A stretch of 36,969 nucleotides of DNA from Pascua guehoae (taxonomy: Eukaryota; Basidiomycota; Tremellomycetes; Trichosporonales; Trichosporonaceae), in the NCBI GenBank assembly GCA_001600415.1, contig BCJX01000024.1:17004-53972 (forward strand), written 5' to 3'. The translations under genes and the position numbers were made by a program. A model generated the notes under the pieces. That model saw only the letters and a list, made by a program, of their open reading frames with translations, searched no databases and was not told the origin of the DNA. Below are positions 1-9,489 of the stretch, piece by piece. Every line of letters begins with the position of its first letter. Within the stretch, counting starts at the first letter, position 1.

Positions 1-60
1 GGGGAGGGGAGAAGTGGGGAGGGGAGAAGTGGGGAGGGGAGAAGTGGGGAGGGGACAGGG
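1..60. repeat. 15-bp G/A-rich tandem repeat at window edge
   Basis: About four copies of a 15-bp unit (GGGGAGGGGAGAAGT) run from base 1 and degrade after about base 55. The array may continue left of the window. It lies downstream of the last visible J-protein exon, so it is either inside a long intron of that gene or in sequence beyond it. Confidence 0.85.
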
Positions 61-626
61 GAGCCGCGAGCCGGTTGGGAGGAGGCTGGGAGGAGATTGG
101 AGAGGCTGGGATGCAGGCGAGACAGAGGGCACACGTAACCTAGACACCCCCTCGAGCTGGATAGACACATCCCGAGCCCAACCTCGACGGCAAGTCCTGT
201 GCGATGCGCTCACCACGCCATCAACGAGACAGGGCAGACTGGGACTAGACCCGTTCGTCCACGAGCTAGCTGACAGACCCGTCGCCGGCCCATCCTGCGC
301 GCAGTTGAGTTGACCTGTACCATGCCCTCCCACGACAGCGAGGCAGAGTAGACTGGGACCAGACTCCCGGAGCTCGAGCTCGAGCTGGACACATGCCCGT
401 CCCCGCCCCAACGCTGAATCCCCAGGTCGACGCTATCCGCGGCAACGACAGCGAGGCACATGCCACCACCCGCCGTCCCCTAAGCCCAAACCCACCCCGA
501 TGCCGCCTGCTCCCAGCGCCACCACGCGCGCTCCCATCACGACCACGACCGCGACCACACCCGCCCGCTCCCACCACAACCACGACCACGACCACACGAC
601 CACACGACCACCACCGGCAGACGCAC
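61..626. other. Repeat-rich stretch without an identified exon
   Basis: No convincing coding exon was found on either strand. On the minus strand this DNA follows a good donor (GTGCGT starting at 626) of the J-protein gene, yet the expected rest of the J domain is absent. Short diverged direct repeats are visible: an AGACTGGGAC(T/C)AGAC block near 236 and again near 350, a GACAGCGAGGCA block near 334 and again near 446, and CTCGAGCTGGA blocks near 152 and 380. Bases about 535-620 are a CCACCAC/CGACCAC-type low-complexity tract. Confidence 0.5.
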
Positions 627-1435
627 TCTTAAACGCCTCGTCGGCGCCCGGCGCCCCATTCTTGTCCGGGTGCAGCGCGAGTGCGAGCTTTTTGTACGCC
701 TTCTTGACCTCGTTTTCCGTGCACGTCCGCTCGACTAATGTCAGCTGGTGCAACTTTGTGGGAGCAGGCTTGGCGCGTGACGTCGTCACGCCCGCGCCAG
801 GCCAGTGTCGCTGTCCTGTGCCGGTAGGCGTGGATAGCCGACCGCGACCACGACCAGACCCGTTCGGTGTCTGGATTCGCCAGCCGACCAAGGCCGAGGC
901 CGCTTGTTCTGTCCGAGTCGGGCTCGCGGGCTGGCGCCCGCTCACGGCCGCACTCACCAGCGAGGATCTCATAGTACTCGTGGTCGCGACACTTGCGGAT
1001 GCGCGCCACGACCTCGAGCTGCTTGGACGTGTACTCGCGCTTCTTGTCCCCACCCCCGTCACTGTCCTTTTTCGGATGCCGCTTGTGTGCGCTCGACACG
1101 TGTTCCTCGACGCCGCTCGCGCGCGCGCGTGACGACGACGGCGCGGCACCGGCGCCGGCGCGGGAGCTGCCGGCCTCTGCTGGTGCTGGGCTGGGACTGG
1201 GGCTCGTCTTTGCGTCCCCATTCGTAGGTCCAGCTCCAGAACCAGTTCCAGACCCAGCTCCCTCGGCAGCAGCCACGTCGCGCTCGACAATCGACACCAT
1301 CGCTTTCCCCTCGGGCGTCGCGTACAGCGAGACGCTCTTGCGCGCAAAGCGGAGCGCGGCCGTGTGGTTGCCCGCGGTCCGGTGGCGCTGCGCGATGCCC
1401 AGGCACCGCAGGGCTTCTTCCTTGTTCACCTCCAT
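627..1435 (-). CDS. J-domain co-chaperone, DNAJB12/14-like, partial (C-terminus missing)
   Basis: Hsp40 co-chaperone that would stimulate an Hsp70, probably at the ER membrane as DNAJB12/14-type proteins do. Exon 1 is 1435-958 and exon 2 is 734-627, joined by a 223-nt intron with a GTGAGT donor and a TTAG acceptor. The start is MEVNKEEALRCL, which matches the characteristic N-terminus of this subfamily (M-E-x-N-K-x-E-A) and sits in a good CCGCCATGG context. A Ser/Pro/Gly-rich linker follows, then the J domain from about residue 150: DHEYYEIL, helix II NEVKKAYKKLALALHPDKNG with the diagnostic HPD, and GADEAFK. The frame stops at a phase-1 GTGCGT donor at 626, just where VSKAF-type sequence is expected. 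Helices III-IV and the C-terminal membrane region are not found down to base 1. The gene therefore continues through a long repetitive intron beyond the window, or the assembly is disturbed here. Family assignment is firm; the exact orthologue is not. Confidence 0.85.
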
Positions 1436-2053
1436 GGCGGTCGTCGTCGTCGTCGTGGGGAGCGGGTGGGGGACAAGTGCAGGGCCGTGGTCGGGGGTGG
1501 TCAGTGGTCGGGCGGTGGTGGGGGCGAGGTGGTGGGTGGTGGGTGAGATGTTATCAATACGGGTGGCACATGACGACGCCTCTGGTCGACATCCACCTTG
1601 CATCTTGCTGGCACCGCGGCACCGGCTGCCACCACGCGTGCGTGCCACATCGCCCGCATGGGGATTCTCCGCCACGTGAGAAAGCGGGATCAAATGGCGG
1701 ACATTGCCGCCGGTGTGCCTGGATCCACACTTCAAACTCTCGAGCTTATCAACAATAACAATCAGCTGGTGCCAGCTCGGCCAGTTCAAACCGCCATATG
1801 CTTACTGCCAACTGCCAACTGCCTCCATACTGTAGTGCACACACACCCGGCATACACACACGGATTTACGAATGGCTGGGCCATGCAGGCCCGCGATGCA
1901 TGCGATATGGAACAAAATCAACCTATCAACAAGTGTCCTTGCACTATGAAGAGAATCATAAATCACCATCAACGAGTGTCCTTTTCCACGTCTCTTCAAA
2001 TAATTGTCCGTTTTCAAACCAGAGTGTCCGTTCTTCACTTTTAAAAAAAGCCT
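1436..2053. other. Intergenic region, 5' of J protein and 3' of zinc-cluster factor
   Basis: It holds the presumed promoter of the minus-strand J-protein gene (GT/GGC-rich just upstream of its ATG) and the 3' flank of the transcription factor. Tandem TGCCAACTGCCAACTGCC near 1805-1822 and CACA/CATA-rich sequence near 1840-1862 are visible. No coding exon or RNA gene was recognised. Confidence 0.4.
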
Positions 2054-5000
2054 TTACTGCTGCGAAATCTGCTTCCAGAACTCTTGCGGGTCGCCCGTCT
2101 GGAGCACCGCGTCGCCCCCCTCGTTCAAGAGCCACGACAGGTCGACCGGCGGCGCAGCGGCCGCCTGTGCGGCCGCGGTTGCCTGCTCGGCCGCGACGGG
2201 GTCAAACAGCGCGAGCCACGGCTGGAGCGTCGGTACCGGTGCAGGGATGGGCGGCGGGACGGCCGAGTTGACCGAGCCGACCGACGGCGCCGACGCAGAG
2301 TCGACAGCCGACGAGCCCATGGGCGAAATGTCAAACGAGGGGGCGTGGGGCATAGTCTGCTGCACGTCGTTGGCCGTGGCGCCACGCGGCGGTGACGCCT
2401 CGGCCACTGGCGAGTGCGACATGTCGGGCCGGTACTCGAGCAGACTCTCGTTGCTAATCGGGCCCTTGTGGCGCTCGCGACGGGCGCGCTCGAGCTTTGC
2501 AAACCGCAGGTCTCGGAAATCGTACTCGGCCTCGTCCTGCCCTGCAGGCTGGTACTCGCTGCCATGAGCATGGTGTCCACGGCCGTCGTCACTCACTTGC
2601 TAAACGTCTCGAGATCATAGCTCACCAGGAGCCGGAGGAAATCACAGCGTAAGAGTCGATGCACCGCCTCGACGTGCTACACACAGTCAGCAAACGCGGT
2701 GGTCACAAACACTCACCAGACTCTTCATCGAGACCGATCGACGGCCGAGCTCGCGGATGACGGCCAGTAGAGGCGGGATCGCCTTTACAATGTGTTCCGC
2801 TTTCGGGTCGACATTGGGGTCAATAGTACTCAATCGGCGGGGCTCAAAGAGCAGAACTGGAGAGTTAGACCAAACCGCAACGTCCCGACCTACTCTCGAG
2901 GGCAACGTAGGCCTGTATGCCCGCGTGGGGGTCAAACGACGGCGTGTACTTGATGCCCTCCTCGATAATGCCCGAAATGTAGAGGGCACGCGTGATGCGC
3001 TGGTGACGGGCCGGGGCGATGAGATCATCAAACATTGGGTCCATATTGTACAGCAGCAGCTTTGCGCGCCCGAGAATGATGTAAAGATTGTGTCGCAAGA
3101 GATGGAGGATGATAAATGCGGGCATGCGCTCGCGGTGGAGAAAGACATTGTCCGCAGTAAAGTGGTACTGCTGAGGCAGCAGGTGCGCAAAGTCGTTGAT
3201 GTCGTGTTCGAGGACGGCCAGGTCGTTTTGGAAATCGCGCATGTGCCCTTCCTGCTGCGAGATGCGGGCCGCAACGCACAGCGCCCGTTGCCGCAGCATG
3301 GCCGCACGCACAATATACCCAGAGATGCCAATCGTGCCGGCCGCGCCGCTGCGCTCGCCGCCCATCTCGGGCATCCCGCTGTCAATGCCCAGAAAGCTCT
3401 GCTCGGTGCACGGCAGCTGGATCCGAAACGTCGTCACGTCCACAAGGCTGTAGCCGAGTCTCCCACCGTCGATCATCGAGTCTTGGTAAAAGACGGCCCA
3501 CGCGGCGCGGCGCAGTGCTTCTGCCGAGAGGAGCGGAGATAATGGCGTCTCAATGTTGCCCCCAAACGTTTGGTCAAAAGTCATGAGTGACATCATCTGC
3601 ATCATCCTGCGGGCATCAGTTGCCGTGGGCACAGAGGGCCGTGGCGAGTCAAGCGAGGTTGCCCTGGTCACGCCCGCACAGGACCCCAGCGATATCGCAA
3701 CACATACCTCGTGCACAGCGCGGTCAGCATCCACGACGATGCAAAGTTGTTTCGTTGCTGCTCATAAAAGCTCGCCAGGAGCATGGTCTGGCAGGGTCAG
3801 CGCACATGCAAGGGTTGGTTACGTTTACGCACAAACAATTGGACTACACCAAACCCCTGCAGCACGTTTGGGACCAGCGACGCTACGACAGAGTCGGCCA
3901 GCGCGTCGGCACGTTGGAGGTTCTCTGGTGTTGGGTCGCACGCCAGCCTGGAGGGTCAGCAGCCGAGTCAGAGACCAGCAGCAGCTACCCACCGCAAAGT
4001 GTTGGCCACCATAATCTGCGTAAGCTCTTTTGGCGCCTTGCCACTCGCCAGGAGGCGCTTGAAGCGCAATTTGTGAATAAAGGCGAGAAAGCCAAAGTCT
4101 GGTACGTTAGGGGTAATGGTCGCCGCTGCCCCGCACAATGCTCGATCACCTCCCCGTCCTATTGCCGGGTGCCGGTGTCGGCGCCGGAAAACTCACGGTG
4201 CACGGTGTCAAAGTACTTGTCAATCAACATCTCGGTGTCTGGCGAGAACGGGTTGATGTCGTACGAGAGCGCCGAGCTGAGTGTCGGTGAGATTGGGGGT
4301 CCGACGCCCGAGCCGTGTCGCCGCATGGCACCACCACGGTCTGATCGGTCGCTCCCGTTCCAGAGACATTCGGTGCCGTCCGTCTCGCATCGGTAGCATG
4401 GTCCGCGACGGGGGTCACCTTCGCACTTGAGCTTGATATGTCAGCAAACGATGGCAACAACAACAACTGCATACGCGCGCGTGCGCGCCACTGTCTCAAG
4501 TCGGTGTTGTCTGCGGCGCTGCCCCCCGGCCGTCGGGCATGGGGGTCGATCGCGCGCGCGAGGCTTCGTGGCTTCTCTCCTCAGCTCCACAGCTCGGATA
4601 CGCCCGGCCTTGTCCGGTTCCGCCTGCCACCTTGCTTGCCTCTCCTCGGTCACGGCGTCTGCATAAACGCACCTTGCGCGCCCGACACGCTTGACATGCC
4701 GTTGCATTCGCACGCCGCGGGTGCCGCGTCGGTGCCGACTTTGCCTCTTGCCAGCGACACTCGCGCTGCAGTCGTCGACATGCGCCGCACACGGGCTTTG
4801 TCTCGTCACACTTGACCTGGAGATTGGTGAGCGAACTGCGCGCGTGTCGTGCTGCATGTATGCACATGCATGCATGCACACCAACTCACCCTCCTGCCAC
4901 GGCATGTGAGGCAGCCGAGCCGTGTCCGGCGGATAGGCGTCGATGTCGACGGTGTTGATGGTACAGAGGGGCCCTCGGGCATGGTCGCGGGGGCCAGGGC

Positions 5001-5336
5001 AGGCGGCGTCCAGTATGGTGGGGATGGCGGGTGTGGGTCCGGGAGCGAAGTCAAGGTTGGGCTGGTTGTTGCCCAGGGGCCCGGGGTGGCCGGGGTGGTG
5101 GTAGTGTTGGTCGTGTTGGTGGCGGCAAAGATGCTTGCAATGGCTTGCGCAGGGTCGCAAGTGACCGGGGCCTGGCTCAGCCAAAGCCGTGGGTTGTAGT
5201 CGTGGAAAAGTCGTGAATCTAGAAGTTTCAATGATGCCGTGTTGATGGCGGTGGTGGTGGTGGAATAAGACGAGGTGCACAAGTCGCGAGGTGAAAGTAG
5301 CCGTCGAGGGTCCGACCCAATCATCATCATCGCCAT
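2054..5336 (-). CDS. Fungal transcription factor with two tandem Zn2Cys6 clusters and fungal_trans domain
   Basis: Predicted nuclear DNA-binding regulator of about 854 aa. Exons: 5336-4890, 4816-4673, 4431-4197, 4098-3993, 3947-3833, 3787-3708, 3606-2894, 2856-2717, 2676-2597, 2558-2054; phases agree throughout. Cluster 1 has Cys142, 145, 152, 159, 162 and 169 (CLTC, VKC, CGAC, C). Cluster 2 has Cys190, 193, 200, 209, 212 and 219 (CQAC, LKC, CYRC, C). Only about 20 residues separate them. Both clusters are interrupted by introns. The middle region (exons 3-8) has the alpha-helical fungal_trans signature, for example FLAFIHKLRFKRLL and EALRRAAWAVFYQDSMIDGG. The C-terminus is Ala/Pro-rich and acidic-aromatic (DLSWLL, EFWKQISQQ) and could activate transcription. 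The start at 5336 (MAMMMIGSDP) is the first ATG after a G-rich tract; an upstream ATG near 5405 cannot be excluded. The last intron (2559-2596, 38 nt) is the least certain. The target genes are unknown. Confidence 0.85.
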
Positions 5337-5362
5337 GTGGGGGGGTAGGTAACACCGTACGC

Positions 5363-5402
5363 GGGGGGGTGGGGGGGGGGAACGGATGGGTGGGCAAGGG
5401 GG
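5363..5402 (+). repeat. G-run tract with G-quadruplex potential upstream of the zinc-cluster factor
   Basis: Runs of 7 and 10 G separated by one T, followed by GGG, GGG and GGGGG runs within 40 bases, lie 27-66 bp upstream of the factor's ATG (C-rich on the coding strand). The spacing fits a quadruplex-forming sequence. A regulatory role is inference only. Confidence 0.5.
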
Positions 5403-7255
5403 CAAACCAACTCGAACTTGGACAAATTACTCTACTCTACCTCTACTTGTACTCTGTATGGATGGGATCACCGTTCGCCGCCGAGCAACACTGCACTGCA
5501 CATAGCCATCGTCGTCGACGTCGCTCGTCCGGTTTCTCTTCCTTTTCTATGCTCTATCAGCAAAACGTCACTTGCACTAGCATGCAAAAAAAGAGAGACT
5601 GATGCATTCCAATTTCCCCCGACGCGCCCGGCGGCGGTCCATCACAAATAATGCTGACAAGACAAGACGAATGCATGGTGAACCTTCCTTTTGTCCTCAG
5701 ATCCCGTCCGTCCTCATGCCCCTGTGACCAACGACCGAACAGGTCGTCCCTAAGAATAGTAGGGCTTCTTGCACCGCTTCAAGTACCACTTACGTCGACC
5801 GAAGATGCTCGGCACTACATGCTGCGGGCCGGGCGCCCGGGCCGCCAAGCCCGGTAGCTTGATTGTCCCAGTGTCAGTCACCCGTTGCGTATAAGCTGTG
5901 CAGAAGCGGGTATATCACGTGCCGCCTAGGTCTGCCATTTTCGTGACCTGCTCGGTCTTGCTGCTCTGCACCGCTAGGTCGTAGCTCCGTCGGAGAGTGG
6001 CTTAGCTTGTTAACCATCACGAGTCCATGAATAACCTTGGGCACTGGAGCATGGGGATGATGACGAGGACGACCCGCTGTGGGTCAAGCTTTCCAAGTAC
6101 CACAGCCTTGGAGCCCTTTCGGTGACCCTGTAACGACATTGACGGCATGGCTTGGATTTTGGGCTTGGTTGTGCGGCGGTGCAAACAAGGGACGCCGGGG
6201 GTTGGGTAAACCAATGCTTGGACCTCGACTGGAGCCAATGGTCTTGTGCAAAGGCAAAAGATGCATGGTCACGGGGGCATGTAGATCGATAGGGTAAAAC
6301 AAACACACCTGCCAGACCCCACAGACCCACACTACATACCCACGCAGCAAGGAGCAGAGAGGGGCAAAAGGGCGGGCATCAGATGGGCGTCTGATGGGAC
6401 TCCCTTCCTGCTCCATGCTCCATGTGTGTGTGTGTGCCTCCATCTCCGCCTAGGGTCTAAAATGTCAAGGGGCCAGGGGGGGCCAGTAAGCAATCGGGTG
6501 CCGAGCATTCCGTGTCAGAAAAAAAAAAGAGAAGCAAAGGAACCAGACGTCATGACACACGAGACCCCCTGTCCCTGCATTCGCCGCCACCGCCGCTCAA
6601 AATGTCCGCCACCACCATATACCATGGGCCACCCGTGCCACTAGCATGCCACTGGCCACCTGCCAACTGGCCAACTAGCCACCATCTGCCATATGGCCAC
6701 ATGGGCACCAGCGCCACCCACGCCACCCAAAATGTCCGCTTGCCGCTTACCGTGCCGTCAGGGTCCCTTTGGCCTGTTTGCAACGCGGCTCGGAGCCGGT
6801 CGGACCTTCGGCCTCGGAGGCGGCCACACCACACCTCTCCTCTGTCACTCCCCTCGGCAGCTCGGTAGCCTCGGTGTCGCCAATAATAAACCCACCCAAT
6901 CCGAATCCACACCCATCTGCCAGCCCCACTTGTGCCACACTTCCACACCTGCCCGCCTTCCTTACAACTCCACGGCGTTAACGGCACCTAGCCGCCTAGC
7001 CGCTGTGGCTGTTTGTTTGGGTCAGGCATGACCGACGGCGGCCACTGCACGCCGCATTATTGCTTTTACACGCAGGTTGCATGACTCGCGATCGGCGGCG
7101 GGTGTCACGCTTCCTCCTGCCCCAGTTGTACCGGCAGGTGCCACTAATGTATCCATGTCTGTTCTCCCGTCCTGTCCTATACTCGGTTCATCTTTTACTC
7201 TGTTACTTTACTGCTACGGTACCCCACATGCGCCTCTGCGCGGCGGTGCTCTTCT

Positions 7256-7621
7256 GTGCTCTGCATTCTCCTGCTCCGATACTCCACAAGCCGCCACCGC
7301 CGCACTAGTGTCCCAGCTCACTCAGAGCTAGCCCAGTTGAGATGGGCGCGGGAGGACTTTACTGCCCCTGGGACGTCGTCTTACACAATTGCGCACAAAC
7401 GACTCGCCGCCCTCGAAGAACGTCTCTCCCGTAAGACCAACCGGCGCCCCTGGGCCGGCATTCTCGGCGTCGTGGCGGTGCCGATAGTGGAACCGGCCTT
7501 GCTAAAGATTGCCGACGCAATTGCCGTGTCGTCCATGCAAACGTCAGAGCTTGGTAGTGCCGTCTTTGATGGCGCAGAGACGCATTTTAAAGATAGCGCG
7601 TGTCACCCCCTGAGGGCGTGA
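7256..7621 (+). other. Possible coding fragment of unknown identity
   Basis: An open frame whose middle part (about 7332-7560) looks protein-like: charged amphipathic sequence (WAREDF, LAALEERLSRK) followed by a hydrophobic stretch (ILGVVAVPIVEPALLKIADA). A CCCAG acceptor-like site precedes this part. No upstream exon with matching phase and no known family were recognised, so it may be a relic exon, a small unannotated protein or chance. Treat it as a lead only. Confidence 0.2.
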
Positions 7622-9389
7622 GGCGGTGCGCATAACCTTGATGGGAGCGCTGGGTTGCTCGATCATATCTAGCGATGACGGTAGCGAGAAATACTGGTTG
7701 GCCTGTCCATGGCCGACGATCCCACGACACGTCCTGTAAATCGTCATCCCTACCCATTTACAATCGCCATCCCTGTCCCCTGTCCCGTTGACCTGATCAG
7801 CCGCGACGGCAAGGGACGCAATGGTCGGCCTTGCAGGTTGGCGCCCGGTTGGTGCCTGTGTCCCAAGGAGCATGGGCGGACACGAACCTGCTGGCAATTG
7901 GCGAGCCTTTCTGCACTGCCCGAAACATTTATTGTGGCAAGTGCTGAGGGTGTCAAAAAAGAGCGAGAAATGGCGAATGGTGAGACTGGCCGACTCTTGC
8001 AGCCCACGGTCTGCATGTCTGCAGCAGCTCAACACCGGCATGCCTCGGTACCCCTGTGCCTTTCTCGTTCCTTTTTGACAGCCCCCCTCACGCGCTTGCA
8101 TCTTGGCTACAGAGACATGGTTGGAAAGTGGGGTGGGAGCGCCCGAGGTAGCCTCTTCTTGTGTCTTACTCGACCAGAGGCTTGGCGAATTACTCTGCAC
8201 CTAGCCGACCATGTTGTTGATTCTTGCCATTCTCAATTCCCTTTCCGCCATTGGCTACGACTGCGTGCGTAGTGCCCCCCGAGACCTGATGGTTGTGGGG
8301 CATCTTATTGACACATATTGACACAGATTGACATGGTAGTTCCAAACCCAAGAGTGGTAAAGGCAAGGGAGAGGGGAGCGGGCGGGCGGCTCGGTTTGGG
8401 GGGTGTGGCGGGGTGGGCTTTGTACGTCCACAAATAGACCTGTGTGGGCGTTTACAAACCCTGGCTGGTTCCACTGACATGTCACCATGCCCTTGATACA
8501 TATGCCATCCCCTCCCAGTGTCGAAGGCGACAAAAAATTCCTGCGAGACACTCTTCCTGCCAGTGCGGCACCGCTCCCCACTCCGACCCGGGCAACAGTG
8601 TCCTGCGAGTCGCCTCTGGAAGGTTTGCTCCCTTCCGCTACAGCGCCTTGCTGCGCTTGCAGAACGCTTTGCGACAGTATTGTTTACGTGGCGCCTGTTT
8701 GGTGACCCTGGTTTACCACCCATGGCCCTGGCTACGAGGTGTGCACCTTTTGTTCAAATAGTCTCCCTTTGGCACGCTTCACCCCCAGATGAATGACAAC
8801 AGAGAATTCAATGTATGCCCTCGCTGGCCTCGCTGGTGAGATTGTATCACTAACAAGAACTATTATCGGTACCAACTGCTACAGGGGTCTCCAGGACGAT
8901 ACAACATCCGTAACATCTACAGATTACCAAAGCACCGACACAACTCTCTGCGCTTGGCTGGGTGCCAGGCAGCCACGTGGGTAGTCAGTGTCGAACTGTC
9001 TGGTGCCCATGGCAGGTCCTGCACAGGCGGTGCACTGATACGTTGCACCTGATACCTCTGGTATCTGGTGCATGGGTCGTGCAGACTGGACATCGTGCAT
9101 GCCGCGCACGGTTCCGCTTTAACAACATGTACGCCACTTGTTCCACTCGGGTGGCAAACCCACCGCGATTGACTTTTCTTCACTGTGATACTCGCACTCT
9201 GCAGATCACCCAGCAACTGATTATGTGCTCGCGCATGCTTCACCTGGTCCACACAACAGAAGGACGTCGCAGTTGGCGACATGTCTTCAACATCACATCA
9301 CAAAGTTCACGGACGCCTCCGCGTACCCTCGGACACACAGTCTGTAAACGGTTGGGGACGAAGCACGGTCATGACCCTCCCCATCACAT

Positions 9390-9489
9390 TCTCTTACCTT
9401 TGACGTGTCATCACCACCATCCCCATGTCCACTTTCTCTTCCAGTCTCACTCTCACTCTGACCCTCCTTATCTCCCACTCGACAGATCG
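9390..9489 (+). promoter_or_regulatory. Pyrimidine-rich promoter/5' leader of the SWIM/USP-like gene
   Basis: The 100 bases before the ATG at 9490 are C/T-rich, as is common for leaders and core promoters in basidiomycete yeasts. They contain TGACGTGTCA at 9401-9410, two TGAC half-sites facing each other across 2 bp. Such a site resembles targets of bZIP factors (CRE/UPRE-like). Function is inferred from sequence resemblance alone. Confidence 0.3.

Larger units (their letters stand above)
5337..9489. other. 4.15-kb gene-poor interval between divergent genes
   Basis: This is very long for a window whose other gene gaps are about 0.1-1.9 kb. No exon chain with consistent phase and codon bias was found, apart from the weak fragment at 7256-7621. 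Visible features are G-runs beside the factor's start (5363-5402), a short TG run near 6423-6436, an A-rich run near 6520, and TGCCA/CTGGCCA-type imperfect repeats near 6640-6715. The right end is pyrimidine-rich and probably the promoter of the gene starting at 9490. It could hold a lncRNA, a replication origin or a decayed gene; nothing here decides between these. Confidence 0.4.

Noticed and set aside
2559..2622. A 26-nt intron from the GTGAGC donor near 2622 to TTTAG in the zinc-cluster factor
   Set aside because: Too short for splicing and without a branch site; a 38-nt intron from the GTGAGT donor at 2596 keeps the frame and fits better.
4441..5397. Minus-strand frame of 318 residues overlapping the zinc-cluster exons
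   Set aside because: A different frame from the one carrying the CxxC motifs; it crosses introns and gives only His/Pro-rich low-complexity sequence.
7544..8200. Minus-strand open frame of 218 residues in the gene-poor interval
   Set aside because: Mixed composition without hydrophobic core patterns, domain motifs or splice partners; it looks like chance in GC-rich DNA.
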